From an uncultured Magnetospirillum sp. (lineage in GTDB: Bacteria > Pseudomonadota > Alphaproteobacteria > Rhodospirillales > Magnetospirillaceae), in contig NZ_CAINTR010000169.1 of assembly GCF_903853455.1 (NCBI RefSeq), positions 1 through 64,000 of the forward strand: a DNA stretch of 64,000 nucleotides, written 5' to 3'. The translations under genes were made by a program, and so were the position numbers. A model generated the notes under the pieces. The model saw only the letters and a list, made by a program, of their open reading frames with translations. It was not told the DNA's origin and did no database searches. Position 1 is the first letter of the stretch. Each line of letters opens with the position of its first letter. Positions 8,513-22,086 of the stretch are shown here, piece after piece.

Positions 8513-8812
8513 ATGGATCACTTTGCCATCGACCCTACCTGGTGGGTCACCGTCGTCGAGCTGCCCGTCCTGGGCGGCATGGCGCTGATGCTGTGGCGCG
8601 CCCGCCAGGACGCCGACCGCCGCATGGACGGCCTGGAACATCGCCTCGATGTCGGTCTCGGCCAGAGCCGCGAAGCCCTGTCCGCCTACAAGCTGGAAGT
8701 GGCCAAGAGCTACGTCACCACCGCCACCCTCAAGGATGTGGAGCAGCGCCTGACCGAGCATCTGGTTCGCATCGAAGCCAAGCTGGACGGCTGCCAGAGC
8801 TGCCTGAAATGA
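8513..8812 (+). CDS. small membrane-anchored phage protein
   Basis: This 99-residue protein starts at the ATG at 8513 with AGGAGA about nine bases upstream. An N-terminal hydrophobic stretch (WWVTVVELPVLGGMALMLW, residues 10-28) is followed by a charged helical tail with coiled-coil character (ARQDADRRMDGLEHRL, TLKDVEQRLTEHLVRIEAKL). This topology is common in small proteins next to phage lysis genes, and a spanin-like or holin-accessory role is possible. No diagnostic motif fixes the function. It sits between the terminase remnant and the holin-like gene. Confidence 0.7.
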   Translation: MDHFAIDPTWWVTVVELPVLGGMALMLWRARQDADRRMDGLEHRLDVGLGQSREALSAYKLEVAKSYVTTATLKDVEQRLTEHLVRIEAKLDGCQSCLK

Positions 8813-8816
8813 CCCC

Positions 8817-8922
8817 GACGAGTGGATGGACATCCATCCACTCGGAGTTGCGGGCAAAGCCCGGCGCGCCACATGGCGCGGAAGGCAAGGGCGCGGATGC
8901 GCCCGCCCGCCGTCTGAGGGGC
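8817..8922 (+). repeat. triple-hairpin modular repeat, copy E
   Basis: This full copy has all three hairpins. Stem 1 is 11 bp (CGAGTGGATGG at 8819-8829 pairs with CCATCCACTCG at 8834-8844). The linker GGAGTTGCGGGCAAAGCCC follows, then stem 2 CGCGCC-acat-GGCGCG and stem 3 GGGCGC-ggat-GCGCCC, ending GAGGGGC. It starts four bases after the stop of the previous phage gene. A further perfect 10-bp hairpin (GATGGGTCGA arms, TTTT loop) follows at 8928-8951. Confidence 0.85.
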
Positions 8923-8973
8923 GCCGAGATGGGTCGATTTTTCGACCCATCGATATATTTAAGGAGAACCGTC

Positions 8974-9546
8974 ATGGACCCCATTACCCTCGCCCTCGGC
9001 CTGGCCCAGTTCGTGCCGGGCATCATCCGCTGGATCAGCGGCGACGACCAGTCCAAGGCCGCCTCGGTCGCCGACCAGGTGGTCGCGGTGGCCAAGGATG
9101 TCACCGGCGCGGCCTCCGGCGACAGCGCTTTGGCCGCCATCAAGGCCGACCCCGCCCTGGCGCTGCAACTCCAGCAGGCCTGGATGGCCCACGACCTGTC
9201 CCTGGTTCAGGAGGAATCGCGTCAGCTGGCCGAGATCAACGCCACCATGCGGGCCGAGGCCGCCAGCTCCGACGCCTATGTGCGACGCTGGCGCCCCACC
9301 TTCGGCTACGCGGTGGCGTTGACCTGGAGCGCCACCATGGGCGCCATATCCTGGGCGATCATCGCCACGCCCTCCCAGGCGCCGGCCATCATCGCCGCCC
9401 TGGTCAACACCTCGCCCATCTGGGGCATCGCCCTGGCGGTGCTGGGCGTCTCGGTGGTCAAGCGCAGCCAGGACAAGGCCATGGCCAGCGGCGCCCCCCT
9501 GCCGGAGGGACCGCTGGCCATGTTCAAGTCAGGCCTGAAGAGTTAA
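8974..9546 (+). CDS. phage holin-family protein (3-TM type)
   Basis: This 190-residue protein has the layout of the three-transmembrane holin family found in gene transfer agents and alphaproteobacterial phages. An N-terminal amphipathic segment (ALGLAQFVPGIIRWISG) precedes a helical region. Then come RRWRPTFGYAVALTWSATMGAISWAIIA and TSPIWGIALAVLGVSVVKR, giving two or three membrane spans. It would make the inner-membrane lesion for lysis. AAGGAGAA precedes the ATG at 8974. Its TAA stop shares the four bases TTAA with the stop of the convergent ferritin-like gene. Confidence 0.82.
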   Translation: MDPITLALGLAQFVPGIIRWISGDDQSKAASVADQVVAVAKDVTGAASGDSALAAIKADPALALQLQQAWMAHDLSLVQEESRQLAEINATMRAEAASSDAYVRRWRPTFGYAVALTWSATMGAISWAIIATPSQAPAIIAALVNTSPIWGIALAVLGVSVVKRSQDKAMASGAPLPEGPLAMFKSGLKS

Positions 9547-10043
9547 TCCACACACTGGGCGGGATCGGCGTCTTCGGCCCAGGTGATGGAGGGGCGCGGC
9601 GTCTTCTCGATCCACTTGTCGAGAGCGGCCACATGCTCGGCCTCTTCCTTCGCGAAGTCGGTGCCCAGGCGCTTGACCTCGTTGTCGGCGCTCTTGGCGG
9701 CGGCGTCCCGGTAGTACTCCATGCCCCGGATCTCGTTGTCGCGGGCATAGCGAAGCGCGTGGTACGGCGTCATCAGATAGTGGATGCCGTCGTCGCCGCC
9801 CACTTCCGGCGGGGTCTTCCAGCGATACTGCCAGGCCAGCAGCTTGGGCAGTTCAAGGGCGCGGGAGCGCTGCTTGATCTCGTCGCCGTGCAGCGTCGAA
9901 AAGCGCGCCATGTCGCGGAAGACCGAAGCGGTCTCGAGATTGTTGTGCGCTTCCATCATGTCGGCCAATTCGAGATAGCGCTCGGCGGCCTCCTGCTCGA
10001 GTGCGATCGCATGTGCCAGGAATTCTGCCAGGGTGTAGCCCAT
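9543..10043 (-). CDS. ferritin-like/rubrerythrin-type diiron protein
   Basis: This 166-residue all-helical protein has the ferritin-like four-helix pattern. Possible diiron ligands are in EQEAAERYLELADMME (residues 16-31), in the second helix, in NEIRGMEYYRDAA and in AKEEAEHVAALDKW near the C-terminus (the ExxH motif). No rubredoxin-type cysteine pairs follow. It may oxidise or store iron or remove peroxide; the substrate cannot be read from sequence. It lies on the opposite strand within the phage lysis block, as an accessory cargo gene or a host gene caught between phage fragments. Confidence 0.8.
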   Translation of the reverse strand: MGYTLAEFLAHAIALEQEAAERYLELADMMEAHNNLETASVFRDMARFSTLHGDEIKQRSRALELPKLLAWQYRWKTPPEVGGDDGIHYLMTPYHALRYARDNEIRGMEYYRDAAAKSADNEVKRLGTDFAKEEAEHVAALDKWIEKTPRPSITWAEDADPAQCVD

Positions 10044-10113
10044 CTGCGCCTCTTATTTGCTGATCCGGAAGTCCCGAAAACGTTATCGACGGGGGAGCTG
10101 GCCGTCAACGCTT

Positions 10114-10137
10114 AATTCGGTATCGTAATACCGAATT
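10114..10137. promoter_or_regulatory. palindrome upstream of the ferritin-like gene
   Basis: There is a perfect 10-bp inverted repeat, arm AATTCGGTAT, with the 4-base centre CGTA, 71-94 bases before the ferritin-like start. It has no T-run and sits where an operator would be, so I favour a binding site for a dimeric regulator. The regulator is unknown. Confidence 0.45.
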
Positions 10138-10172
10138 GCGGCGTGCTCTCCCACCCCAATACTCGACCATCA

Positions 10173-10201
10173 GGCCCGCCTCCGCAAGGAGGCGGGCCTT
10201 T
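10173..10201 (+). terminator. intrinsic-type hairpin before the lysozyme gene
   Basis: An 11-bp stem (GGCCCGCCTCC with GGAGGCGGGCC) closes on a GCAA tetraloop and is followed by TTT. No gene on the plus strand directly precedes it, so it may end a short untranslated transcript or insulate the lysozyme gene that starts 18 bases later. Confidence 0.55.
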
Positions 10202-10218
10202 CCCATGGAAGAATCATC

Positions 10219-11061
10219 ATGACCGATCCCCAACCCGGACGGATGCTGCCGCCCGTCCCCATTCCCCCCGCCACCTATGATCAGGTGGTCTGGACCCATC
10301 TCAAGGCCTTCGAAGGCGCCGTCGACCGCATCTACACCGATGGCAAGGGCATCCCCACCATGGGGGCCGGCAACGCCCTGGCGGTCATCGGCCAGGACCG
10401 GAGCTGGAGCTTGCGTCCCGCCGCCGAGATCGGCGGCGAGATCCGCGGCGATCCGCTCAGGCCCTATCGCTTCTCCGCCGAGGAGTGGCAGCGTCTGACC
10501 CTGTGCCTCCAGGCGCTGAATCAGGGCGCGCTACATCAGGCGCAGGCCCTGATTCCGCCGTTCGCCCCCGGCCACGAGACTCCCGCGCTCAACCGCTTCG
10601 GCTTCACCCTCGACGAGTCCCGCATCCAGGCCCAGACCAAGGCCAAGTGGTCGGCGGCACGCCGGGCGGTGTTAGGCGACATCCTGGCCGAGGCGCTGCG
10701 GCGGGACTGGAGCAAGGACGTGACCGAGGCCTATGCCGGCTCCTATCAGGAGGTTGGCCTCGCCTCGGTGCGCTACAATATCGGCGTGGGGCGCGCCACC
10801 CCCAAGGCTACCGCCGCCCTGCTCGACGGCGACCGCGCCGCCCTGTGGTACGAGATCGCCTGCAACACCAATCCGCCCAGCAACGGAACCAGCCGCGACG
10901 GCATCGCGCGGCGCCGCCTCGCCGAGGCCCGGCTGGCCTGCGGCGACCTCGCCGGCTGGGGCCCCGCCGACCACGCGGCGCTCCAACGCATCATGGCCGC
11001 CAATGCCGAGCAGGTCGCCGCCTATCGCCGCGCCGTCCCCGGCGTTCTTCCCTTTCCCTGA
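10219..11061 (+). CDS. phage endolysin, GH24 (T4-lysozyme-type) muramidase
   Basis: This 280-residue protein has the GH24 catalytic triad with the same spacing as T4 lysozyme: Glu32, Asp41 and Thr47 in FEGAVDRIYTDGKGIPTMGAG. Near the C-terminus, NGTSRDGIARRRLAEARL matches the family's usual G...RR..E..L helix. It would cleave the MurNAc-GlcNAc bond of peptidoglycan at phage lysis. A central insertion of about 100 residues makes it longer than T4 lysozyme. No signal peptide is seen, so export would depend on the holin upstream. Confidence 0.8.
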   Translation: MTDPQPGRMLPPVPIPPATYDQVVWTHLKAFEGAVDRIYTDGKGIPTMGAGNALAVIGQDRSWSLRPAAEIGGEIRGDPLRPYRFSAEEWQRLTLCLQALNQGALHQAQALIPPFAPGHETPALNRFGFTLDESRIQAQTKAKWSAARRAVLGDILAEALRRDWSKDVTEAYAGSYQEVGLASVRYNIGVGRATPKATAALLDGDRAALWYEIACNTNPPSNGTSRDGIARRRLAEARLACGDLAGWGPADHAALQRIMAANAEQVAAYRRAVPGVLPFP

Positions 11062-11076
11062 ACCAGGAGAACTCCC

Positions 11077-11565
11077 ATGTCCAGCTTCTCGTCCCTCATT
11101 CCCAGCACCACCGCCGGCAACGGGACCGACCCCTTCGGCACCAACAGCAACAGCGCCGCCCAGACCGCCGCCATCGACGCCCAGAATCAAGCCATCGACC
11201 GGCGCAATGAACTGATCGCCGCCCAGCAGGCGCAGCAGGACCAGCAGCAGCACAACCTGCTGGAGCAGCAACAGGCCACCGCCCGCGCCCAGATGGGCGC
11301 CTGGGGCACCGGCGGCGACGGTGGCTCGTCCGACGCCATCCTCCAGGGCATGACGCAGCGCGCCGCCGACACCATCGCCGCCAACGATCAGGTGGCCTCC
11401 CTGAAGATGAGCCCTAATCTGCTGACCGCCGGATCGAGCAATCCGCTCGTCAACGGAATGGGGGTGTTCCAGAGCTTCTACGGCGGATCGGGCTCCGATG
11501 GAGCGGCGAGCTATGGCGGGTCGGGCTACGACGGGTCGAGCAGCGCCTTGAGCGCGCTGGATTGA
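11077..11565 (+). CDS. Gln/Ser/Gly-rich phage protein of unknown function
   Basis: This 162-residue protein begins at an ATG preceded by AGGAGAA. It has a glutamine-rich helical middle (QQAQQDQQQHNLLEQQQATARAQ, residues 50-72) and a glycine/serine-rich C-terminus (FYGGSGSDGAASYGGSGYDG). Low complexity and absence of membrane segments suggest a virion accessory or internal protein, but I cannot assign a family. It is the last gene of the prophage remnant. The host propionate operon begins beyond a shared terminator. Confidence 0.65.
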   Translation: MSSFSSLIPSTTAGNGTDPFGTNSNSAAQTAAIDAQNQAIDRRNELIAAQQAQQDQQQHNLLEQQQATARAQMGAWGTGGDGGSSDAILQGMTQRAADTIAANDQVASLKMSPNLLTAGSSNPLVNGMGVFQSFYGGSGSDGAASYGGSGYDGSSSALSALD

Positions 11566-11583
11566 GCGCGCCGCACAAGAGAA

Positions 11584-11607
11584 AGCCCCCGGATCGCTCC
11601 GGGGGCT
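11584..11607 (-). terminator. intrinsic terminator of the methylmalonyl-CoA mutase gene
   Basis: A perfect 10-bp stem (AGCCCCCGGA with TCCGGGGGCT) has a TCGC loop. On the minus strand it is followed by TTTCTCTT, so it should end the propionate transcript, 18 bases after the mutase stop. It may also stop readthrough from the phage side. Confidence 0.8.
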
Positions 11608-11625
11608 GCCTTGGCTTGTTCCGTC

Positions 11626-13776
<2,151 letters not shown>

Positions 13777-13836
13777 TTTCCGTCTCCGCTTTTGAATCGC
13801 CCTCGAATCAGGGGGCTTTAACAGGGGGCTCTGCCG

Positions 13837-13930
13837 TGACCTCGCCCTTCGAGGCTTCGCGCCTCAGGGTGAGGTCAGTGAACCATCCTCATCCTGAGGA
13901 GGCCCGCAGGGCCGTCTCGAAGGATGAAAG
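13837..13930. repeat. dispersed palindromic repeat of a common alphaproteobacterial type
   Basis: The segment contains CATCCTCATCCTGAGGAG, then GGCCCGCAGGGCC and GTCTCGAAGGATG, and a flanking GACCTCGCCCTTCGAGG with GCCTCAGGGTGAGGTC. This is the pattern of a repeat seen in intergenic DNA of many alphaproteobacteria. It fills most of the gap between carbonic anhydrase and mutase. No gene is visible in 13777-13956. Confidence 0.65.
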
Positions 13931-13956
13931 GTGCGAATTCCGCATTTTCCACCCTT

Positions 13957-14609
13957 TTAAAACGCGCCGCGCATCAGGAAAGACGCGCCCAATTCGTCGA
14001 AGGACCGCACCCCCGCCACCGTCGGCCCCAAGGTCCGCACCAGCCCGTCCTCCAGGCCGTAGACCCAGGAATGGACCTCCAACTTCTGCCCCCGCCGCCA
14101 GGCGTCCTGAAGGATGGGGGTCCGGCAGAGGTTGCGGACCTGCTGCATGACGTTCAACTCGCACAGCCGGTCCACCCGCGCCGCCTCGGTCGGCAGCATG
14201 TCCAGTTCGTGGCGATGGCACTCGCAGACGTCGCGCACCGGGCGGATCCAATGCTCGGCCACGCCGAGACGCATGTCGAGCAAGGCGGCCCGCACGCCGG
14301 TGCAGCCGTAATGGCCGCAGACGATGATGTGGCTGACCTTGAGGACGTCGACGGCGAATTGCAACACCGACAGGGCGTTGAGGTCGGCGTTGTTGACCAG
14401 ATTGGCGATGTTGCGGTGAACGAACAACTCGCCGGGCTCCAGCCCGACGATCTCGTTGGCGGGAACGCGGGAATCGGCGCAGCCGATCCACAGGTAACCC
14501 GGGGATTGCTGCTGGGCCAAATGGGCAAAGAAGCCGGGCCGGGTGCGCTCGGTCTCTTCGGCCCAGGCCTGGTTGTTGGCCAGCAGACGTTCGATCCCCG
14601 GAACCTCGG

Positions 14610-14613
<4 letters not shown>
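13957..14613 (-). CDS. beta-class carbonic anhydrase
   Basis: This 218-residue protein has the beta-class zinc and catalytic pattern: Cys45-Ala-Asp47-Ser-Arg49, then His101 and Cys104 in VCGHYGCTG. It interconverts CO2 and bicarbonate in the cytoplasm. The start ATG overlaps the stop of the biotin-carboxylase subunit gene (ATGA). This couples its translation to propionyl-CoA carboxylase, which uses bicarbonate; the frame upstream of 14613 runs antiparallel over that gene and is not part of it. I infer that it feeds bicarbonate to the carboxylase. Confidence 0.93.
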
Positions 14614-16601
<1,988 letters not shown>

Positions 16602-16659
16602 CAGTCTATCCCCCGTTGGAGACCCGCGCCCGGCGCGAAATAATTTATATGACCCACGC

Positions 16660-18192
<1,533 letters not shown>

Positions 18193-18299
18193 CTGGATAG
18201 CCCTCCGGCGGGAAGAGTGACGGTTAGCCTTTGTCATATTCGCAATGACGTCGGTGAAGCAACACCTAGACCGAGGAAAAGGGCGGGGATGCGAACAAC

Positions 18300-18337
18300 T
18301 TCGCAACGTCGCATTGCGAAGTTGCGAAGGTTGCGAA
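18300..18337. promoter_or_regulatory. PccR-type operator between pccB and pccR
   Basis: A 10-bp inverted repeat with arm AACTTCGCAA (18297-18306) and TTGCGAAGTT (18314-18323) has a 7-base centre. Two more TTGCGAA half-sites follow at 18322-18328 and 18331-18337. The site is 105-145 bases before pccB and 60-100 bases before pccR. ScfR-family PccR proteins are known to bind paired TTTGCAA-like half-sites, so autoregulation and control of pccB are likely. The binding itself is inferred. Confidence 0.7.
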
Positions 18338-18385
18338 GGACAGAGCGGGCGGGTATAACCACCGCTGACGATCAGACTCCGACCT

Positions 18386-18473
18386 GAGCGAAGCGAATGG
18401 GCCATTGCGGCCCCGCCGCTCGTGCGGCGAAAGCCAAGCCTCCCGGAGGGAGGCGCCCGGCGATTGAGGGGCA
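18386..18473 (+). repeat. triple-hairpin modular repeat, copy G
   Basis: This copy starts with GAGCGAAGCGA, lacks a clear stem 1, and has stem 2 CGCCGC-tcgt-GCGGCG, linker AAAGCCAAG and stem 3 CCTCCC-gga-GGGAGG. It ends CGCCCGGCGATTGAGGGGCA. It runs directly into the first recognisable PccR codons, so either PccR has an N-terminal extension encoded by the repeat or the GAGGGG end serves as its ribosome site. Confidence 0.8.
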
Positions 18474-19905
18474 AAGCAAACTGAGCAAAAAGCTGTTCCT
18501 GGGCTACAAGCTGCGCCGGCTGCGCGAGCAAAAGAAGCTGAGCCAAGCGGCGCTGGCAGTGCTGCTTGAGGTCTCGCCCAGCTACCTCAATCAGATCGAG
18601 AACAACCAGCGGCCGTTGACGGTGCCGGTGCTGCTGCGCATCGCCAAGGTGCTGGACGTGGATCTGGCCTCCCTGGTGGAGGACGAGGAATCCCGGCTGG
18701 TCGCCGACCTGCGGGAGGCCATGAACGATCCGGTGTTCGGCAGCGGCAGCATCGGCCTGTCCGAGTTGCGCAACGCCGCCTCAGCCTCGCCCGAGTTGGC
18801 GAAAAGGGTCCTCACCCTCTATCAGACCTTCCGCCAGTTGGACGAACGGCTGCAATCGCTGACCGAGAACCTGTCCTCGGCCACCGGCGAGGAACGGGCC
18901 GGGCACGCCCATTTCCCCTACGAAGAGGTTCGGGACTTCTTCTATTACTGCAACAACTACTTCGGCGACCTGGACGAGGCGGCCGAGACGCTGGTGGAGC
19001 GCGAAGGCTTTCGCCTGGGCCAGATGCACAACGACCTGGTGGCCTATCTGGAGACCCGCCACGGCGTGCGGATCCGCATCGTCGCCGACGACGAGGCCGC
19101 CGGCATGCGCACCTTCGACCCCGGCAGCGGTTCGCTGGCTCTGTCGGCCCTGCTGTCGGTACCCAGCCGCACCTTCCAACTCGCCCATCAGGTGGCGTTG
19201 CTGGCCTATCACGAATTGATCGACCAGGTGGTGGCGGGGGCCAAGCTGTCGTCGGAGGACGCCCGCTCCATCTGCCGGGTGGGACTGGCCAATTACTTCG
19301 CCGGCGCCCTGGTGATGCCCTACCTGGCCTTCGCCGAGCAGGCGCGCGGCCTGCGCCACGACATCGAGCAACTGCAAAGCCGCTTCGGCGCCAGCTTCGA
19401 GCAGGTCTGCCACCGCCTGTCGACCCTGCAGCGTCCCGGCGCCCGGGGGGTGCCGTTCTACTTCGTGCGGGTGGACATGGCCGGCAACATCACCAAGCGC
19501 CATTCCGCCACCCGCTTCCACTTCACCCGCTTCGGCGGCGCCTGCCCGCTGTGGAACGTCCACGAGGCCTTCGCCCAGCCCGGCAAGATCCTGGTGCAAC
19601 TGGCCCGCATGCCCGACGGCATCTCCTATATCTGTCTGGCGCGCACCAGCAACAAGCGCGGCGGTTCCTATCTCAGGCCCGACCGCCAGTTCGCCGTCGG
19701 CCTGGGCTGCGAGATCGCCTATGCCAGCGAGGTGGTCTATTCCGCCGGCCTCGACCTCGCCCACGAGCAGGCCCCCGTGCCCATCGGGGTCAACTGCCGC
19801 ATCTGCGAGCGCGACAATTGCCGTCAGCGCGCCTTCCCACCCATCGGCAGCCATATCAGCGTCGATGAGAACAACCGCAGCTTCGTGCCTTATCTGTTTT
19901 CGTAA
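18397..19905 (+). CDS. pccR: short-chain fatty acyl-CoA regulator PccR (ScfR family)
   Basis: This protein of up to 502 residues has a Cro/C1-type helix-turn-helix near residues 32-92 ([20 protein letters not shown] ... [14 protein letters not shown]). An IrrE/ImmA-like region follows, and then the long ScfR C-terminal domain with the cysteine-rich [22 protein letters not shown]. It should sense propionyl-CoA and control the divergent pcc genes. Residues 1-27 are translated from a dispersed repeat, and homologous sequence seems to begin at KKLFLGYK. The only standard start is ATG 18397; a CTG at 18481 after GAGGGG is an alternative. The protein ends four bases from the receiver gene. Confidence 0.88.
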   Translation: MGHCGPAARAAKAKPPGGRRPAIEGQSKLSKKLFLGYKLRRLREQKKLSQAALAVLLEVSPSYLNQIENNQRPLTVPVLLRIAKVLDVDLASLVEDEESRLVADLREAMNDPVFGSGSIGLSELRNAASASPELAKRVLTLYQTFRQLDERLQSLTENLSSATGEERAGHAHFPYEEVRDFFYYCNNYFGDLDEAAETLVEREGFRLGQMHNDLVAYLETRHGVRIRIVADDEAAGMRTFDPGSGSLALSALLSVPSRTFQLAHQVALLAYHELIDQVVAGAKLSSEDARSICRVGLANYFAGALVMPYLAFAEQARGLRHDIEQLQSRFGASFEQVCHRLSTLQRPGARGVPFYFVRVDMAGNITKRHSATRFHFTRFGGACPLWNVHEAFAQPGKILVQLARMPDGISYICLARTSNKRGGSYLRPDRQFAVGLGCEIAYASEVVYSAGLDLAHEQAPVPIGVNCRICERDNCRQRAFPPIGSHISVDENNRSFVPYLFS

Positions 19906-19909
19906 GCCG

Positions 19910-20368
19910 TCATCCGGCGACGGGAAGTCCCTGCCGCGCCGCCGCGACGGCGACCGGGAATTCCTGCCCGTAAATGTCGCCGCAATGGGCGAGGGCGCTG
20001 TTGATCTGCCGCTGCAACGACGCCATGGAAATCGGCTTGCGCAGATAGCCGGCGGCGCCGAACTGGCGCGCCTGGGCGACCAGGCTCTCCGTGGTGTCGT
20101 TGCTGAGGAAAATGACCGGAGCGACGCGGACGAGATGCTTTTTCTCGGCCATCAGGGTCTGGAGGAAAACGATGCCGTCCACCGGTTTCATCTCGGGCTC
20201 GCAGATCACCAGATGCGGCCAGAGGGTGCCGTAGGCCTCGAGCCCGGAAGCGCCGTCCACGGCCTCGCCGATTTTCCGGATCCCCATGCCCCGCAGAAGC
20301 CGCACGGTGGTCACCCGCGAATAGGACTTGTCGTCGATCACAAGCACCCTGGCTTCGCTGTACCGCAT
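19910..20368 (-). CDS. stand-alone response-regulator receiver with altered phosphosite
   Basis: This 152-residue protein is a single CheY-like receiver domain with a short tail. The acidic pair is present (LVIDDKSYSR, residues 9-18), as is the conserved lysine (YLRKPIS, near 107). The position of the phosphorylated aspartate reads Glu (LVICEPEMKPVDG, near 58). That change would prevent normal aspartyl phosphorylation or mimic the active state. No output domain or partner kinase is adjacent. It ends tail to tail with pccR, and its upstream side faces the AT-rich region. Confidence 0.85.
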   Translation of the reverse strand: MRYSEARVLVIDDKSYSRVTTVRLLRGMGIRKIGEAVDGASGLEAYGTLWPHLVICEPEMKPVDGIVFLQTLMAEKKHLVRVAPVIFLSNDTTESLVAQARQFGAAGYLRKPISMASLQRQINSALAHCGDIYGQEFPVAVAAARQGLPVAG

Positions 20369-20959
20369 GGCTTGTTCACCCTGATGGTCACCCTATAATG
20401 AAGCCACAATGAAAGAGATCACACAACTAGACAAACAGGATACGATACTGTGTTTTACCTTTATTTGCATAAAATTGTTTTGAATTACACCATCGACTGA
20501 TTATGCCCCTCACCGCTGCGACGGCGGGAGCCCGCCAATGACCACCCCCGAACGCCCTCCTTCTAGCAGCTCGCGGGAACGGTTGTTTGTTGTTGTTTTT
20601 TGGGGATGGAGTGGGCTTCAACAGCTATCGGCATTGTCAGCGCCACACATGGCAGCACGTAATGAAAAAAATCATTGGAGGTGCCCTTGTGTCGTTAGTT
20701 GTTATAACGCAGAATGAGTTCCTGATTGGCTGTAGATGGCAAGGGTTGCCACATTAGAATACGCAAAAGGCTCGAATACCCCCAGCTTTGCCACGGCCGA
20801 ACTTGCTCCGGCCATCCACGCGGAACTTCAGGAAGGGCTTTTGGAACAATGCCCTAAGCGGTGCCGCACGGACACCTCGCGCCAAACACAGGCGTGACGG
20901 CAGAGGGATGCGAGCAATGTACTTTTTAAAACTGCGTCAATGCACCAGGAGTCTCCCAG
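20369..20959. other. AT-rich intergenic stretch without a convincing gene
   Basis: Base composition falls well below the surrounding genes. The only short frame with a plausible start is 20736-20897 on the plus strand (53 residues, MARVATLEYAKGS...). It has no recognisable domain, and I do not call it a gene. I see no tRNA, transposase fragment or terminal inverted repeat. The stretch adjoins a broken membrane-protein gene, which together suggest an old insertion or a region of decay. Confidence 0.5.
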
Positions 20960-21467
20960 ATGCCCCCCGGAAACGACACGAAGATCAAGTACTATCAAAC
21001 CGTACGGTCAACAATACAAGGCCTTGATAGCTTACGCATAACGACGATATCGCAAAGCGTAACCATGTCTATTGCAATAATAGCGCTGTCATTGACATCT
21101 ATCAAGTACATCTCAATAGAGATACACGGAATTAATATTATGCCTTTTATTGCGTCATTCTTATGTGTTGTAAACTCAATAATAATATATCAGTATTATA
21201 AAAAAATAGTCATGTTCAACTCATTTTTACATGAGGCATGTAACTATAGCAGTAGATGTAGAGAGGGAATTACTTGAAACTGATGACGGACTAACATCTC
21301 GTTTTCAGAAATGCCCTGGGTCAGGACAAAGCGGTAATGGATTGTTTCTTTCATCACTTATCTGCGTATTGGTTCTGTCCATGTCCCTAGCAATACTCTT
21401 TCCTACGCTATCTTTCAAAAATGAGTTGCAACGTCACGGCATTGTCGTAACGTTATCCGCTCCATAA
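20960..21467 (+). pseudogene. frameshifted small membrane protein
   Basis: Two overlapping frames look like one protein split by a frameshift. The first (20960-21277) has two hydrophobic spans (TMSIAIIALSLTSIKYI and IMPFIASFLCVVNSIIIYQYY) and then FNSFLHEACNYSS. The +1 frame continues with VERELLETDDGLTSRFQKCP and a third span (GLFLSSLICVLVLSMSLAILF) to 21467. Joining them near 21240-21260 gives a protein of about 165 residues with three or more membrane spans. The family and function are unknown. A single-base sequencing error is possible. Base use is AT-rich like the preceding 600 bases. Confidence 0.5.
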
Positions 21468-21491
21468 AATCAAACTGATCAATGGCACCCC

Positions 21492-22079
21492 ATGTGTACC
21501 TTCGATCTCTCCGTCAGCTTTTCGCTTCCCCCCTGGATTCCCGCGTTCTGCTGCGGGCACGGGCACGGCGTCACCCTGGAGGATCGCGCCCGCTTCGTCA
21601 TCGCGGCGTCCCGGCGCAATGTCGAGGAGGGCACTGGCGGACCGTTCGCGGCCGCCGTGTTTGAGCGGGACACGGGAAGACTGGTGTCGCTGGGGGTCAA
21701 TCTGGTGACGACGCAGGGGCTTTCGACGCTGCATGCCGAGATGGTCGCGTTGGTGGTGGCCCAGCGGACGCTGAAAACCTACGACCTTGGCGCCAAGGGG
21801 CTCCCCGCCCACGAGCTAGTCACCAGCGCCGAGCCCTGCGCCATGTGTTTCGGGGCGGTTCCCTGGTCGGGGGTGCGGCGGGTGGTGTCGTCGGCCACCG
21901 ATGCCGACGCCCGCGCCATCGGCTTCGACGAGGGGCCGAAGGTCGCCGACTGGCGCAAAGCCCTGGAGGAGCGGGGGATCGCGGTGGTGGCCGAGATCCT
22001 GCGGCAGGAGGCGCGCGACGTCCTGAATGAATACGCCAAGAAAAACGGCGTGATCTACAATTCGCGAGACGGCGGCTGA
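21492..22079 (+). CDS. zinc-dependent nucleoside/base deaminase
   Basis: This 195-residue protein has the cytidine/deoxycytidylate deaminase fold. The zinc-site residues are His81 and Glu83 (LHAEMVAL) with Cys116 and Cys119 (EPCAMCFGAV). The pattern resembles guanine or cytosine deaminases and other nucleoside deaminases more than tRNA deaminase TadA, but the substrate cannot be fixed. Recognisable homology begins at about residue 27 (VTLEDRARFVIAA). The first 26 residues come from DNA resembling a dispersed repeat, with no better start codon in frame, so the 5' end may be altered. Confidence 0.82.
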   Translation: MCTFDLSVSFSLPPWIPAFCCGHGHGVTLEDRARFVIAASRRNVEEGTGGPFAAAVFERDTGRLVSLGVNLVTTQGLSTLHAEMVALVVAQRTLKTYDLGAKGLPAHELVTSAEPCAMCFGAVPWSGVRRVVSSATDADARAIGFDEGPKVADWRKALEERGIAVVAEILRQEARDVLNEYAKKNGVIYNSRDGG

Positions 22080-22086
22080 CGCGTCC

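Larger units (their letters stand above)
1930..11565 (+). mobile_element. remnant of a T7-like podovirus prophage
   Basis: The block holds tail tubular proteins A and B (T7 gp11 and gp12 type), a gp17-type tail fibre fused to part of a gp19-type terminase, a small membrane-anchored protein, a holin-like protein, a GH24 lysozyme and two small unknown proteins. Portal, scaffold, internal virion, small terminase, replication and RNA polymerase genes are absent, and the upstream coat-side gene is truncated. It is therefore unlikely to make particles alone. Composition matches the host, suggesting long residence. A ferritin-like gene on the minus strand interrupts it at 9543-10043. Confidence 0.85.

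Noticed and set aside
10044-10218. tRNA or attachment site at the ferritin/lysozyme boundary
   Set aside because: The hairpins do not form a cloverleaf; they read as a palindromic operator and a terminator-like stem.
20736-20897. 53-codon gene in the AT-rich stretch
   Set aside because: It has no ribosome site of note, no domain and no context; chance occurrence is likely.
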